The position numbers were made by a program, and so were the translations under genes. Of a stretch of 64,000 nucleotides of DNA, positions 1 through 33,346 are shown in pieces (the stretch's first letter is position 1; the number at the start of each line of letters is the position of its first letter). The notes beneath the pieces are model-generated. The model was not told the DNA's origin and searched no databases. It worked only from the letters and a program-made list of their open reading frames with translations. Source of the stretch: Isoperla grammatica (Eukaryota > Arthropoda > Insecta > Plecoptera > Perlodidae); NCBI GenBank assembly GCA_945910005.1, contig OX246744.1, positions 44,175,930-44,239,929 of the forward strand, in the 5' to 3' direction.

Positions 1-20718
<20,718 letters not shown>

Positions 20719-20809
20719 AGCCCCTTCCCCCTCACATCTACCCCTACGACCTCCCCCCTCGCTCTCCGGCCGAGAGCATCCACGGACCCCGGCAGCGTCT
20801 TGCCCACCC

Positions 20810-21235
20810 GTGAGGTCTCGTTACAAGACAAGTGCGAACAGCAAACTACGTGTTTTAGAAACATCTCGGCTGTGTCGACAGATTCAGCGAGCGAGTTACG
20901 AGAAGTTCTGCTTTGCTGGTGCGAACAGCGTTAAGTGTTTTATAAATTTCTCGGCTGCGTCGACCAATTACTCTTGGTGCGAGACAGAGTCAGCGAGTGA
21001 TTTCTAGAGAAGTTCTGTCGCTACAAGACAAGTGCAAACAGCGTTACGTGTTTTAGAAATGTCTCGGCTGTGTAGACCATTAATCTCACCGCGGGACAGA
21101 TTCAGCGAGTGAGATCGCGAGAAGTTCTGCCGCAACAAAACAAGCAGCGTCGCGTGGTTTATAAACATCCCGGCTGTGTCATCCAATTAATCGAGACAGA
21201 TTCAGCGAACGAGTTCACGAGAAAGCAGCATTAGT
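20810..21235 (+). repeat. Degenerate tandem repeat in the 3' UTR of gene A
   Basis: About four copies, 95-120 bp each, of a unit with ACAAGACAAGTGC, ACGTGTTTTAGAAA, TCTCGGCTGTGT and GATTCAGCGAGTGAG followed by GAGAAGTTCTG. Copies have diverged well beyond those of the exon arrays. Confidence 0.75.
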
Positions 21236-21736
21236 GGTCGTTCTGCTTGGCAAGTGCAACGAGCGTTTGTGAGTACGGACGCTTTGAGACGCTCGCGACG
21301 TACCGATATCAGACGGACACGAACATGGTTTGTTTGTGATCCAAGAATCTACCTATGATATTTGAGGCGAAGGGTAGTCTCGGTATAAGAATCGCTCGAA
21401 ATTAAAGTTTTTTTTTTTTTTAATATCTTGACGATTCTACACAATATAAATCAAGGATAAATGCCCGAATTATGCTTCTGTAAAAACTGGAAAACTGCAA
21501 ATTTGTATAGCTACCGAGTAATTAGCATTTAATTGTAATTTGACAATTATCAATAACAACCGTAATGATTATAGGCCTAAAATATTTGTCAATTCTTAAA
21601 TTCAGTTTTTGGTTCTTACGAAACCACAATTCGGGCATATCACTTTTTTAATATTTTGAAGTGTTCTCAAGACTGTACTGATAAAATAGGTGAATTTTGC
21701 GCGTTTTTATCACGGGACTACCCTTTGCCGTTAACA

Positions 21737-21953
21737 AATAAAGCTTCAGTGAGTTGTGAATTGAATTTAAATTTGTATCTGTGTTGTTGCTTGTTGGCTT
21801 TGAGCTATGGAGCTATGTTGGTTGCGTTTCTACTCTACGCTTAGCCCCGTACGTCAAGAAGTGAACGCTCTCGTTCTGTTACGTCAGTTATTTTTTTGCT
21901 TCCATCTATTGTTGATACCAACGTACTAGAACACTTTTAAAATACGAAATAAA
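21737..21953 (+). terminator. Candidate polyadenylation signals of gene A
   Basis: AATAAA at 21737-21742 and at 21948-21953, 1.0-1.2 kb after the stop codon; no hairpin or other signal needed. Either could end the transcript. Confidence 0.4.
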
Positions 21954-22160
21954 GCATGTCAAACTTTATCCCGAGCATGAGCGTCTTTGTTACATTCGTA
22001 GGTGACTGAAATGACGGGTGTGAACAAGAGCGGGAGAAAGTTACGTAATCCACAGGAGGCAGCACTTTCTCATGCGTCGTGACCTCCGATACGAAAGAAT
22101 GTCAGCAAAACAAAATAATGGCCTCTGAACATGCATAGCCTACGAATGTTGCGTACATTT

Positions 22161-23150
22161 TAAGGCTGGGCATCGATGTAAATCGACAACATCGACATCG
22201 ACGACAAATAATCGATGTCAAATCGCGATGTCGGAATATTTTCAACATCAACATCGAAACGCAAATAATCGACATCGTTTTTTTTTTTTAAATTGATAAT
22301 TAATCAATTATTAATAAAAAAAACTTTGTCACCCGTTTAATGTAGGGATGACGACGGTTAAGCATTTCACTACCGATTAATCGAACCTGTTTTTAATCAG
22401 TTAATAACGGCAACAAAACTCAGTTTTCGTCTGCAACGGGAGATAACTGACCTAGGCCTAGGCTAGGCCTTCTAGGCCTACGTGACGGCCATGCGGGCCG
22501 GTCAGCTTATTTTTGTCGTCATAAACACATTTGTGGATATTGATTTCAATTTATTTTAACGCAATATCCGATTGTAGAGGCTTATTCAAGTCGTTTTTCA
22601 TTAATCCGTTCTTGATTACTTGCTGCGTAGTGAACTGTCAACAGGCGGCCGCTTGCATTCCACTCGCCTGCCGCCTGCGTCTATCGCTATCTCGCTTCCA
22701 CTCACGCGTCCTGCAACTAGCGCTTTCTCTCTCTCTCACGGCGGCCGACAGCAGCCGACACGGTGAACTACTTCGTCGCGTCTTGCTCAGACCATTGTTC
22801 TCTCGCTCTTTCTCGTTCGGCCGCATCTGTTCTCACTTGCCTTTTGCTGAGTGCCGGCCTGATTCAAGGGATGGCTTGCGCTTTAGTACGCGCGATCTGC
22901 AAATATTTGGGGGGGGGGGAGGCTTGAGAGTGCGGTATCTTTTGATACCAGTTTGGACTAAAAGCGGCCGTGGACGAATAACTATGCCGCCCCGGCATAG
23001 TTGAAAGTTCCCATTTCTCGCGTGAATTGACAATTGATTAGTTATTTAATTAGTTGACGAAAAAATCAATAAAAATAAAAAAAATCGATGTCGAAAATCG
23101 TCATCGACATCGATTATTAATCGATTAATCGATGTCGACGCCCAGCCTTA
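22161..23150. mobile_element. hAT-type element, TAAGGCTGGGCATCGATG family
   Basis: 8-bp duplication GTACATTT at 22153-22160 and 23151-23158. Termini TAAGGCTGGGCATCGATGT and CGACGCCCAGCCTTA; subterminal ATCGACATCGA words at both ends. The internal Arg/Cys-rich + frame 22531-23004 is not a transposase I know. A lone left end of the family is at 54531. Confidence 0.8.
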
Positions 23151-23158
23151 GTACATTT

Positions 23159-24505
23159 ACACTTGGTTATAACCTAAAAATTATGATTCTCAAATTAAAA
23201 TATATTGTTTCCAAGGTAAAAGAATGGGAAGGAAATAAAGACGGGAGTTGGAAGTGGTAAACTGGTAAATTTGAAGGCATAAAGAGTATTTGAATGTTTC
23301 TTTGTTTGCACTATATCTACAGTAGCCTAGTATGCTTTAAATGATTATAAAACATTGTATAATACTTTGCTGCTGTAGCCATTAACTGATTAGTGTTTAA
23401 ACTGTGTCAAGCAAATGAAAAAAGAACGATCTTGGCTGACTTCGAATCAAAGTTGCGATTTGAAAACTGCGTTCGAAAACGACTGCACTGGAAACGAAAG
23501 GTTTCTTCAACCTCGACGACTCTACCATCAGATTCACGCAATTCCTAAGCTGCTGAAAGCTAGACCCCCTTAACTTGAATGACTAAACTTATTTATATTA
23601 TGTGACTAACCTCCCGCACAAGGGAAACAGTTTCCAACTAACGAAGGCGGCCTAGGCCTACGCGTGTTCATGCAAGCATGTCCAGCTACGATAAATGACC
23701 ATGGCGTCGTTTTACAAACAATACAAGCTCGCTCAATAGCGGAACTAATTTTTGTGATGAAATTGCAAATTAATGACTATCAAGACATCCTTTTCATACC
23801 TGGTAGTTGTAACAATTAATCTATTCAATGCTGATCTGTGAAAGAAATGATTGGAGAAGAAAGTGAAATATAATAAGGAACTATTTCTGAGCCTATGAAG
23901 CTGAGTCACCGACAGTTTCACCCCTAGACAACCATCGCTCAACCCGACATAGTCGGAAATGAGTTACTTATAGATTATTATTATTAGGGCCGGTTTCACC
24001 AAACTTTTAGCCCGGAGGTTGGCTGCTGATCTGAGATTTTCCCCGAACAAACAATACGACTGGGAAAAAACAGGTCATGCATTTTGTAGGCCTATGTGAT
24101 GTTTGTCGATACCAGGGTAACCAATCCGAGATTATTAAATCGGAGGTAAATCAAGTTTCGAGAATTTTCGCTTAACGTTAAGTATTAAGGACGACTGCGT
24201 AGGTCACCGTTCTTCTTCCGCCTTTAATATATTTTATTCAAATCAGCTGTTTTAAAATACAATACCGGTAGCAAATTTTCTCCACCTTTCAAACTCTGTA
24301 ATAAAACTTATTTACATTAAGGTCAGTTCTACATGAAAGTAGAAGTTCATGGTTCTGTTTTCAAACATTGTACATGTTCATTCATATTCTAGTATCAATT
24401 AATTAAATAGAAGTACATACTTGAAGAAGTATGTAGCCAACAGTATGAACTGTGAACCCAATTGACACAAAAATGGGAAGTCTAAAGATTCACTGGATTA
24501 CGTAT
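23159..24505. other. Intergenic, nothing recognisable
   Basis: AT-rich. Contains AGGCCTA words (23650) and no ORF with a recognisable motif. Confidence 0.5.
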
Positions 24506-24508
24506 GGC

Positions 24509-24889
24509 TAGGAATGACTTCAGGTACCCGGAAACCGGTTCTAAACCGGTTCTATTTCAAACTGGTCCACATTTTGAAAACCGGTTCCATATGGTTCCAA
24601 GAAATCATGAGTGCTGCTGCTAGTTTTACCCAATCATCCAATAATCCTTGACAAATGAGTCCATCCCACGATCCTGCAGTCAATACTTACCTCCAGGCAG
24701 CAGAGCTTTCGCGTTTTCAAGGACGCACGACCGGCAATGTTCAAACTTCAAAGGGAAGTTGATACACTTCCTTTTATTTTTGTACAGCAAATAATCAATT
24801 TTATGATTTAAAAACAACAATGAAAAAACCGGTCCTGAACCGGATCCGGTTCTTCCGGTTTCGGATGTTTAGACCCGGAGTCATTTCTA
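24509..24889. mobile_element. hAT-like element with AACCGGTT subterminal repeats
   Basis: TAGGAATGACTTCAGGTACC at the left mirrors GACCCGGAGTCATTTCTA at the right; CCGGTTCTAAACCGGTTC and TGAACCGGATCCGGTTC repeat at the ends. Flanking 8-mers CGTATGGC and CATACGCA match at only 4 of 8, so it is an old insertion or the ends are slightly misplaced. Confidence 0.55.
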
Positions 24890-25093
24890 CATACGCATAT
24901 TAATTTTTCTTCGTGTGTGCGTTCAGTTTGTGTTTGCTATTGTTTGCGACAAGTGAAGTGCTAATTCAAGAATACCTGTGTCAAGGTTACACCATTGTGT
25001 GGATGGTCAACAAAGGTATCTGATTGTTACAGTGTTCATCCACCTCCAGACAGATGTTATGCACAATATCCACTACTGTATCTAGACAAATTG

Positions 25094-25175
25094 CCGATCC
25101 CGGTGGTCTAGGGGTCAAGGCGCCCACCCGGCAAGTAGATTCCTGGGTTCGATACCCATTTGAGGTTCGGTTTTT
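25094..25175 (+). mobile_element. tRNA-like SINE head
   Basis: Pol III boxes TGGTCTAGGGG (A) and GGTTCGATACC (B). CCGATCC at 25094 can pair 6 of 7 with GGTTCGG after the T-arm, but no anticodon stem forms, so it is a SINE or tRNA pseudogene. Confidence 0.5.
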
Positions 25176-25199
25176 ACTTTTTGAATTTCTCGTTTTCTA

Positions 25200-26150
25200 C
25201 AAGTGTTCCAAACACTGAACTTAAATTAATAGTTCAGTTGTCAATGAGATTTTCGTTATGTGATACTTGTAATGAATAACTACTTTAAAATGCACCAATT
25301 TGTAATTTTTTCCTCGTTTTTATTTAGCAAAATGTTAAGAGCCAGAGTATATCTGCAAATTATAATTTATACATATGATATACAACAGTATTTCCATGTA
25401 ATTAGCACCACAACACAAGCAACGTAACTCGTTTGATGTTTTAGTCAAACGAAGTCAAGAGTCTTGCTTTGGAGTGGAGTTTGAAAGATCTGAATGTTTC
25501 GTCTATCGCGTGTAGGCCTATGTTATTAGAACAATTTCTGCATTCACGTGAAACAATGCAAATTACATAATGTGAATATGACCGATTCCAGAATTGGCCA
25601 ATAACAACAGATTCCGTAATTAGTGAACTAATACTGATGCAGATACCGATACTTATTTTCTACGATACTTTTTATTCTACGTTTTTTTTTTTTTTTATTA
25701 ACTATTATGCAGGCACTGATCACCTCACTTCTTCGTGCCTTGAAACGACCGATAACTTTGATAACTGTGCTTATGGACTGTTCACTGTATTTGGTAGGTC
25801 AAGAATTGTCCGTTATTTTATTTACGACTATGTTAGTATCGGTCTTTGTATCAGTAAAATGTTCTGATAACAATACTGTTCAGTATCGGTATTGGATCGT
25901 CTACTGTTAAGACGACACAATACCAATATCGTCGGAGAACGCTTTGAAAGGTTCCGATTGAGTGCCACGTAACGGAACGTCGTTAATTTTACTAACCTAT
26001 AGTTCAAAAAGAGATGTGTGATTGTTGAATTTGTTCAATAATACGGTAGGTCATTGGCCTAACCATATTGCTCCTTCATTTCTCGCCAATAAATTATAGC
26101 GTACCTATTCTTGGATTTGGTTTGTTTTATCTAGACTGTGTTTATATATA
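25200..26150. other. Intergenic, nothing firmly recognisable
   Basis: AT-rich. GATACCGATAC (25643) and CAGTATCGGTATTGG (25881) may be remnants of an inverted-repeat element. Confidence 0.35.
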
Positions 26151-26154
26151 TATA

Positions 26155-26365
26155 ATTGGAACTCAGAACAAGATAAAATATGTTATAGTGAGGGGAAAGG
26201 TACAGAAGGATGACCACTAGTTGGCCGAAACGTCTCAGTTTATTTGTCTTCTCATCTATATGTTTCTCAAAGTGACCTATCTACTTTCTCAGATATGCTG
26301 TCGTCCTTCTGTACCTTTCCCCTCACTAGAACATGTTTTATCTTGTTCTGAGTTCCAATTAACTT
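26155..26365. mobile_element. Fold-back repeat with a hammerhead-like core, copy 2
   Basis: Same family as 12345-12680. AATTGGAACTCAGAACAAGAT mirrors ATCTTGTTCTGAGTTCCAATT and GTACAGAAGGATGAC mirrors GTCGTCCTTCTGTAC. Contains GATGACCACTAGTTGGCC then GAAACGTC (26208-26238). Confidence 0.6.
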
Positions 26366-26500
26366 AGCCTTTTGGCCTCTTCAAGTATACACTGTATATA
26401 TATATATGTCTTGCAATAGAAAGAAAATATTGCTGTTGAATCGAATTGATAAGTTTTTACGTGTACATACTGATGTAAATATAGAGTATCGTAACTCGTA

Positions 26501-26593
26501 CATTGGAGCCTCCGTTTAACACGTTTCTCCGTAAGTGTTTGTCCTTATGTATTGTCGCTCTCCCCTGGGAAACGTGTTAAATAGGCTCCATTG
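26501..26593. mobile_element. 93-bp MITE with TA duplication
   Basis: CATTGGAGCCTCCGTTTAAC and the mirrored GTTAAATAGGCTCCATTG are flanked by TA on both sides, as in mariner-type elements; AACACGTTTC/GAAACGTGTT extends the stem. Confidence 0.65.
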
Positions 26594-26599
26594 TAAAAA

Positions 26600-27755
26600 A
26601 GAATTTGTAAAAAATAAATGAATACTAATTGTCGGAATGTCAGTGGTATTGTATTTATGATACGGTGTCTTATTCTTAACGAACTGTTAAGGTTTGATTG
26701 TGTTTCTGACCAGGCACTTTGTTATAGATGTGACACTGTACCATCCCTCAACTACGTAACTTCCCTCTAATCCAATCCCACCAGCACCACCAAGGCTCAA
26801 ATTGAAAGTTTGGCCAGTCACCCAAGGCAAGTCTGCTATTGACAGGAGGGGGGGGGGGGGGGGAATTTCATTTGCAAGTTCAGTTGTATGTCAGTATGGG
26901 TTTTCTCATCTCAAAAAAATGTTTATTTTTCCTTCTTATGCCGAAATAGCTTTTTCAACCATTCTTTTTGCACTTGGTAGTGTAGATGGCTTCGCGATAG
27001 TGTTCATGTTATTATGATAGCAACACTGTCCAGAGTTCCCCTTTGTGAAAGCTGTTGATTTCAGTGTCAACACTCTTCGAAGGTCCCTGAATAAGCCCAT
27101 TGCAACGTGGACGTAACGTTGGATTGTTTCCACCTGTTGACAGACACAGTTTTATAAAAAAAAAATCCTTGATACAGTATACTGGGGCCTTGTTCACTCA
27201 AGGAGTGACGACACTCATTTTTACAAACTGCAAGAATACACTAATTGTGTCACAAAATATTAATGGCGATGCAATGCCTGATGAGTGATGATCTTTGATG
27301 AGCAGGTAAGTAAATGTTAATTTGATACATGTTGGTGATAGTATAGAATACTAGCAAATTTAATGTTTTGAAGATCAAATTAGGTTTATCACACAACAGT
27401 CCACTTCATTTAAAAAGTAACAGACATAACTTATGACATTTCATAATTAGGTGGTGTGAGTAGGGGACAGATTTTAACAGTTTACCTTAGAGATCTTACC
27501 TCAATGTTCTTATTTTTGCTTGAGCTACTATAGTATATTTAGTTGTGACTTAGCCATTGCCAGTGACTTATTTTTAGCTACACATACTGATTATTATGTG
27601 CATAGCGCACCTAACTCACAAGGTGGGTGTATTTTATAGGGGGAACTGAGCGAAATATGAACTAGAGATGCTAATTTTTTAGAAAACTGCGGCCCAGCCA
27701 GAACCCTGCCCAAAATGGAGATGGAGGGATGGGGATATACCTAGAACCCTAGGAT
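26600..27755. other. Intergenic, nothing recognisable
   Basis: G-run at 26847-26863. Short frames without recognisable motifs. Confidence 0.45.
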
Positions 27756-27759
27756 TTCT

Positions 27760-28360
27760 TATGAGAAATCTGAAGATAAAGGATAAAACGGTGCATTGGC
27801 CTATTTTGTAATATGGAGGGGTGGTGTGGGATCCATATAGGAAGGGGGAGGTCTTAGAGCTAGAGAAGGTGCAGCATAGGGTGGCAAGAAAGGTTACGGA
27901 ACAAGTTAGGCGATGGAGATATGAGTAAGATAAGTTAGGGAATGCGATGAGGGTTTATGGATGATAGCGTTACAGCAATGATAGGGGAGCTGGGTTGGGA
28001 GACGTTAAAGGAGAGGAGGAGGAGTGATAGGTTGTGTAATCTATACGGTACAAAGCAGCTAGAGGGAAAAAAGGGTGGGGAGAAGCCCTTAGCAGATTGC
28101 AAGAAGAAGTATAGGCCTACAGAGAGAGGGGGGATCATGAATGGAAGTTTCAGCGACAGGTGGTAAGTGATCTGGGTAGGTTTGGATTTGTTGAGAGAAC
28201 GGTCAGGGAATGGAACGAGTTGTAAGGGAATTTAGAAATAGAATGAGGGATATGAAGTGATGAAGGTGGGGGGGGGGGGGGGGGAGGTTTGGACAGGTAA
28301 CCACCGAGCAGTTATGGCCCATTTGCAGCCTTGAAGTGTTTAATCTAATCTAATCTAATG
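27760..28360 (+). mobile_element. LINE 3' end (RT C-terminal region), degenerate
   Basis: Successive + frames read VWDPYRKGEVLELEKVQHRV, then MIGELGWETLKERRRSDRLC and ERTVREWNEL before a stop. This is the conserved tail of jockey/CR1-type reverse transcriptases. Frames are broken by indels. A (TAATC)n tail at 28336-28359 ends the element. Confidence 0.75.
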
Positions 28361-28369
28361 ATGATTCTT

Positions 28370-29404
28370 CAAATTTCAAATTCAAATTCAAATTATTTAT
28401 TTCTTTTTTCAGTCAATTACAGAGTAGGATAGCTATATAATATAATTATAAAACATAAATTTTATAGTGATACCATCATAATATTACATGATAGGTTACA
28501 TGTTTTTACCTGGTCAGGTGATATAGAATTGGAAACATTGAATACAATGAGACATAGGCGAGAAATGAGATATTATAAAGATATGATGTAACATGAGTAT
28601 TATGTGTACATGTGTATTAAACGATGAAGGTAAGAATAAGGTAAGAATAAGGTTTGATGAAAGAAAAACCCACATAAGTATGTATACTTGTGAGTGGGAT
28701 TGTATAGTTACAAGTGTTAGTAATTTCAGATGGCGGCAATTGAGAGCTTTTGCTTGTTTTTGTTGGGGAATGAGGTTGGTATGACGAAACGATAGTATTC
28801 TATAAACTAAACTTATAACAACTAAAATAATCTAAACTAGTCTAATTGAACTAACCTAGTATTATTAATAATGATTTATTATTATGTCAGTCGGATTTTT
28901 TTTTTTTTTTTTTCTGAGTGTTTGTACCAATACCAGTACTCAACTAAGGTTATTTTACTATTAATTATTATGAGATGTTATATTGTATTGCTAAAGCATG
29001 GTAAACTTAAAAACACAATGGTAATAACTAATAATGATAGGAACTTGTCCGTATGTTATTTATATAACTAAAAAATACTAATACTAACGATTATCTATCT
29101 CAGAAATTTTGATAGGGTTTAGCTTTAGGATGTTCTCACAGGTGAGATGAATATGATCCTTATTATTTAGCCATTTACAAAGGTTATTTTTGAATTGTAT
29201 AGCAGTTTTTGCACTTTTCAAGTAGGGAGGAAGGATGTTGTATATTCTAGGGGCTAGATAAAGGCTGTGTTTTGTACCGAAGGCTGTTGTTTGTCTAGGA
29301 AGATTTAAATTGTTTTGCCTTTTTTGTCTTGTGTCATGTGTATGAGAAATTGGAGATGCTGTTTTAATATGTTTAAACTGGTAGCCTAAAGCCTGGTCTT
29401 CCAA
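28370..29404 (-). mobile_element. LINE 3' end with TTTGAA tail
   Basis: The minus frame (29404-29084) contains HTHDTRQKRQNNLNLPRQ, then LAPRIYNILPPYLKSAKTAI and FKNNLCKWL, the typical end of CR1/jockey-like reverse transcriptases. About 700 bp of 3' UTR follow, ending in (TTTGAA)n at 28370-28395. Truncated at its 5' side. Confidence 0.7.
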
Positions 29405-30170
29405 CTATTATCACGTGGATTTTTAGACTCGGCAGTGCAAAGGGGCACAGCAGATAATAAGTATATGATAGTATTTGAATTTCTTAGTTCTACGATTATT
29501 TTGGGATGATGTTTCTGGTCTGTTTAAAGCAAAGTGAAAGTACCCATGCCGTGGCGTGTATGATTGCTTCGTGTATTGTCATTGATAGAAGAGATGCATG
29601 CCGACAATATGGGTGACAGATGTAACTTTTTAAAGCTTTAGGGCTACCTGTTGGCTGTTTCTGATAGGACCACTGCTTAGATAATAACTGTAGGTGGCCC
29701 TGTTTAATTTTTTAAAAACTTTTTTGAAATATAGAGAAAACTATTAAATTCACTATTGATATCCAGGCCCGAAATGTTGCTCAGGTAAGCTAGAAGCTCA
29801 AAAGCCCGGCCAGATTTGTCAATTCTTCGGCCTGGACCGAAGCAAACCCGGCCCGGCCTACCCCAAAAGTTGTGCCGGGCTTTCGGGCCAAAATTCCGAT
29901 CTAGCTAATATGAACATACTAAAGTTATTATTGGTCTAGGGCAATTGTTTCTACCATAGGACTCCCACTTAATATTATCTTGTAGGGGAGGGGGAAGTCC
30001 TTGCCACTGGACAATGAGAGCCTAGCTGTAGAAGAGAAGTTAAGTAGTTTAGAGAAGTAGGTAGTCTTCGCAGTGACTATACTAAACAAAAAGCCTTTCA
30101 GCCTACAAGAAAAGGACACTTTTCGAGAAAGGCCACGTGGACCAAAATGGATCAATTGTGTTTGAAATAG
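29405..30170. other. Intergenic, nothing firmly recognisable
   Basis: Contains GCCCGGCC-rich short palindromes at 29805-29900 (CCCGGCCC, GCCGGGC), perhaps an element end. Confidence 0.35.
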
Positions 30171-30177
30171 TTTACCG

Positions 30178-30360
30178 ATGGACGTTGCTCAGTGTGCAGC
30201 ACACGGTGCTCTAATTCAGGAGGTTGCCGGTTCGACACCCTCATCCAGTAATTCTGCCTGAACGTTTTTCCGAGGTTTTAAGGTACACACCCTTAAGTGC
30301 TGCACCCATGTCCACCCTCTTGGACTTAATCAAACATTTCAAGTGATCTTATTGCTTATT
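30178..30360 (+). mobile_element. tRNA-derived SINE
   Basis: A box TTGCTCAGTGTGCAG and B box GGTTCGACACC, then a body with ACACCCTTAAGTGCTGCACC. The acceptor ends do not pair. It lies 170 bp upstream of the gene B start codon. Confidence 0.55.
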
Positions 30361-30527
30361 ATTTATGTCAGCACTGTATTAAAGAAACAGTGGTGTATGT
30401 AATTTAAACTTTTGATTTTTAAACATTCAAATCTCCCGCGGAATCCTAGTTGTATGATGTACTGCAGTTCGTTCTGTAACCCAAGTAGTGTTTGTACTTG
30501 AAATGATTTGTTATTGAAATTTGAAAC

Positions 30528-33231
30528 ATGGCGGAGGATTTTGCAGTCGAGCCTCTTCTTGTTTTCGCCAGTATTCTTAAAGATTTTAAAAGCGATGGCG
30601 ATGAATACAGCGGATATGTCGAGAGTGCTGACGAGTATCAAGAATTCATCAATACTATTCGATGGCTTGGATATTCCTTTGCTGTCAGAACTAGCAGGTT
30701 ATTAGAAGATAAAGGTAGGCTAGGCCGTAGACCTGTTCATAACCTCAAAACCCTAGTGCTAGGGCCCTAGGCCATTGTGTTTATCCCACTATAAACCCAA
30801 TGCCTGGGCAGTACAACCTTTGAATAGGTTTATCCAGCCCTATGGGGGGTCTAGTCTCGCTTAACAGTGTCAAAACTAGGTCTATATCTAGCTAGGCTAG
30901 GCTAGCCTAGGCAAGGGATAATAAACAATTCTTAAGGCATTTCTCAAGAAACTAAATAAAAATGTAGGCCTAGGCTAGCTACATATTATGACAGATGATA
31001 CTGTCACAATAATTGTTGTGGTGCAACAAAACGTGTATTTCCTCACCTAGGCCTAGAACCCGAACTTTGGTAGGCCTACCGGTACCCTAGCCTAGGCTAG
31101 GTTTACTTCTGTGTAAGACTTCCTAACCCTAGCGTAGGCCTAGGCCTAGGCCTACATGGTTTCACTCCAACCTGATGAAATTGGCATTAACAGTCAATCT
31201 ATCGGGTGAATCTGTAGGAGGTTTCGGGCCTACTAGCCTAGGCCTATGGATTGTCACCACCCATCTCGACAGAGACAATAAGTGTGTTTCGGGGGGATTT
31301 TATCAAGGGTTGAGTAGGCCTAGGCCTAATATGCTCAGTTACTTGAAACATTATTATGGCTTACTATCTTTTTAGATTCCACAAGAATTATTTACTCAAT
31401 GGCTCAAGGTGAACTTAAAATTCCTTTTTTGGGCTCACCGTTTCAAGTCATTAAGACGTACGACATGGAGTGTTCGCAAGGTCCCACCTACAAAAAAAAA
31501 TGGACAGAGACATCGCAATATATCAAGGTAAGGTTTAGTATTGATAGGACCTCATCTCATTCGGATGTAGATCCTCCAGTAGTTTGATTTACGCCGTTGT
31601 GTAACGTGTGCCTCTTCAAATGTAACCCATGTTCAGATTAAGATTATATTATCTGTTTATCAATCAATTCTTTATTAAACACCAAGGTGTACATAGCACC
31701 CCCTAGGGAGCAAAGAATGAACTACAATATAAAATACAATTAAACATAAATTATGGACAAGTAAGATGGACCTACCTTTAAAATTTAGAATTACTTTACA
31801 CACAATACAGTCAGTCAGTACAACAGTATCTTTTTAGCCTAGACCTATGTCATAATATTGTGTTCACTTCAATAGGCTTTATAGGCCTATGAATGTTAAT
31901 CTATAAATTAGGCTAGGTAGGCTATAGGCCTAGGCTATCAATATTTATTACCTTCCATTAATCTATGATTGATAATTAAATCAAAATTACCGTAATTTGT
32001 TGTTACAACTTCAATCTGTAACCTACCCTACCAGTTTTCACACTCCGATGTACTCATCATAACAATTAACGTGCCACAAGAACTAAACCCAACCACTCTC
32101 CCACAGACTCATAATCCGTCAAGAAAAACTAGGAGACGGCAGCCGACCCAACGAATTGGCTGTCCTTGTAAATTAGCCGTAAAATGTATACGCATATTTA
32201 CTGGCTACAAAATAAAAAAGTTGAAAAGAGGAGGGACTGAGCAGTATATGGTAAGTCTCAACGATAGAATTGTTTGCAATTAAATAGTTTAACATTTTAT
32301 GTTGTAAGCTATGTCACTATTAAATTGCCACACTGTCATATTTTCAGCTCATGAAGGTGTTAAAGAGTGACCTGAAAGATCCGACCAAGGAAGTAGAAAC
32401 ACAAGAAAGATATTACGTCAGTCTGTCCAAAGAAAGCTTGCATACACATCCAACTGTTACAGACTACACTAAACATAAAAAGAGAGGTGGGTACTATATA
32501 ATGTATTTGTTCTTTTTCCCCATATAACCTACTTACAGTAGATATGGTAAATGCTTACGACATTTCCATTTCCGAATATTTTTTTTTTTTTTATATCTGC
32601 TCCCTGTGTCCAACAATGAAGTCGGGTAATATATGTATTAATAATATTTCGTGTGAGAATCAGGAAAGAAGCGGTCTATGGAAGTAAATGCTGAAGAAGA
32701 AGAAGAACAGGAGGACCCAATCTTGGATGTTGTAGACTTCCTCGACCCAGGACACTTCCTCGAAGCAGACGAGGAAACGGAGGTGAAACTGAACCAGACG
32801 GAGATCCTACATCTGACTGAGAAGGACGAGGGAATGGAAGTGGAATTGAACCTGCAGCTGCCGGAGAACATTCTGAGAGAGGACGAAGGAACAACGGAAG
32901 TGGAACCGAACCAACCGCAGCCGGCTCGGAACGTTCCTCGGGAGAAGGACGAGGGAACGGAGGTGGAACTGAACCAGGCCGAGAGCCTTCGTCTCGCCCA
33001 GAACGTGCTGAGAGAGAAGCTTCACGTACTGCTGGACGCTTCCCACCGCGTGAGAGACGTACGCCAGATAGACCGCGCCGTCAGGGCGCTTGACCGGGTC
33101 ATCGAGGACTTGACGGGAGGACTTGACGCCGCGCCCAAGTTCCGCGATCGGTTCATCCTGTTGGAGGCGCAGAACACGAGTCCGTGGTCCGTGGCCGGCT
33201 GCAACATCATACACGGGTATTCGTTTGCATT

Positions 33232-33290
<59 letters not shown>

Positions 33291-33299
33291 TTCATTCAT

Positions 33300-33346
<47 letters not shown>

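Noticed and set aside
22531..23004. 157-codon + frame inside a hAT element
   Set aside because: Arg/Cys/Ser-rich with no transposase motif; lies between the termini of a non-autonomous element.
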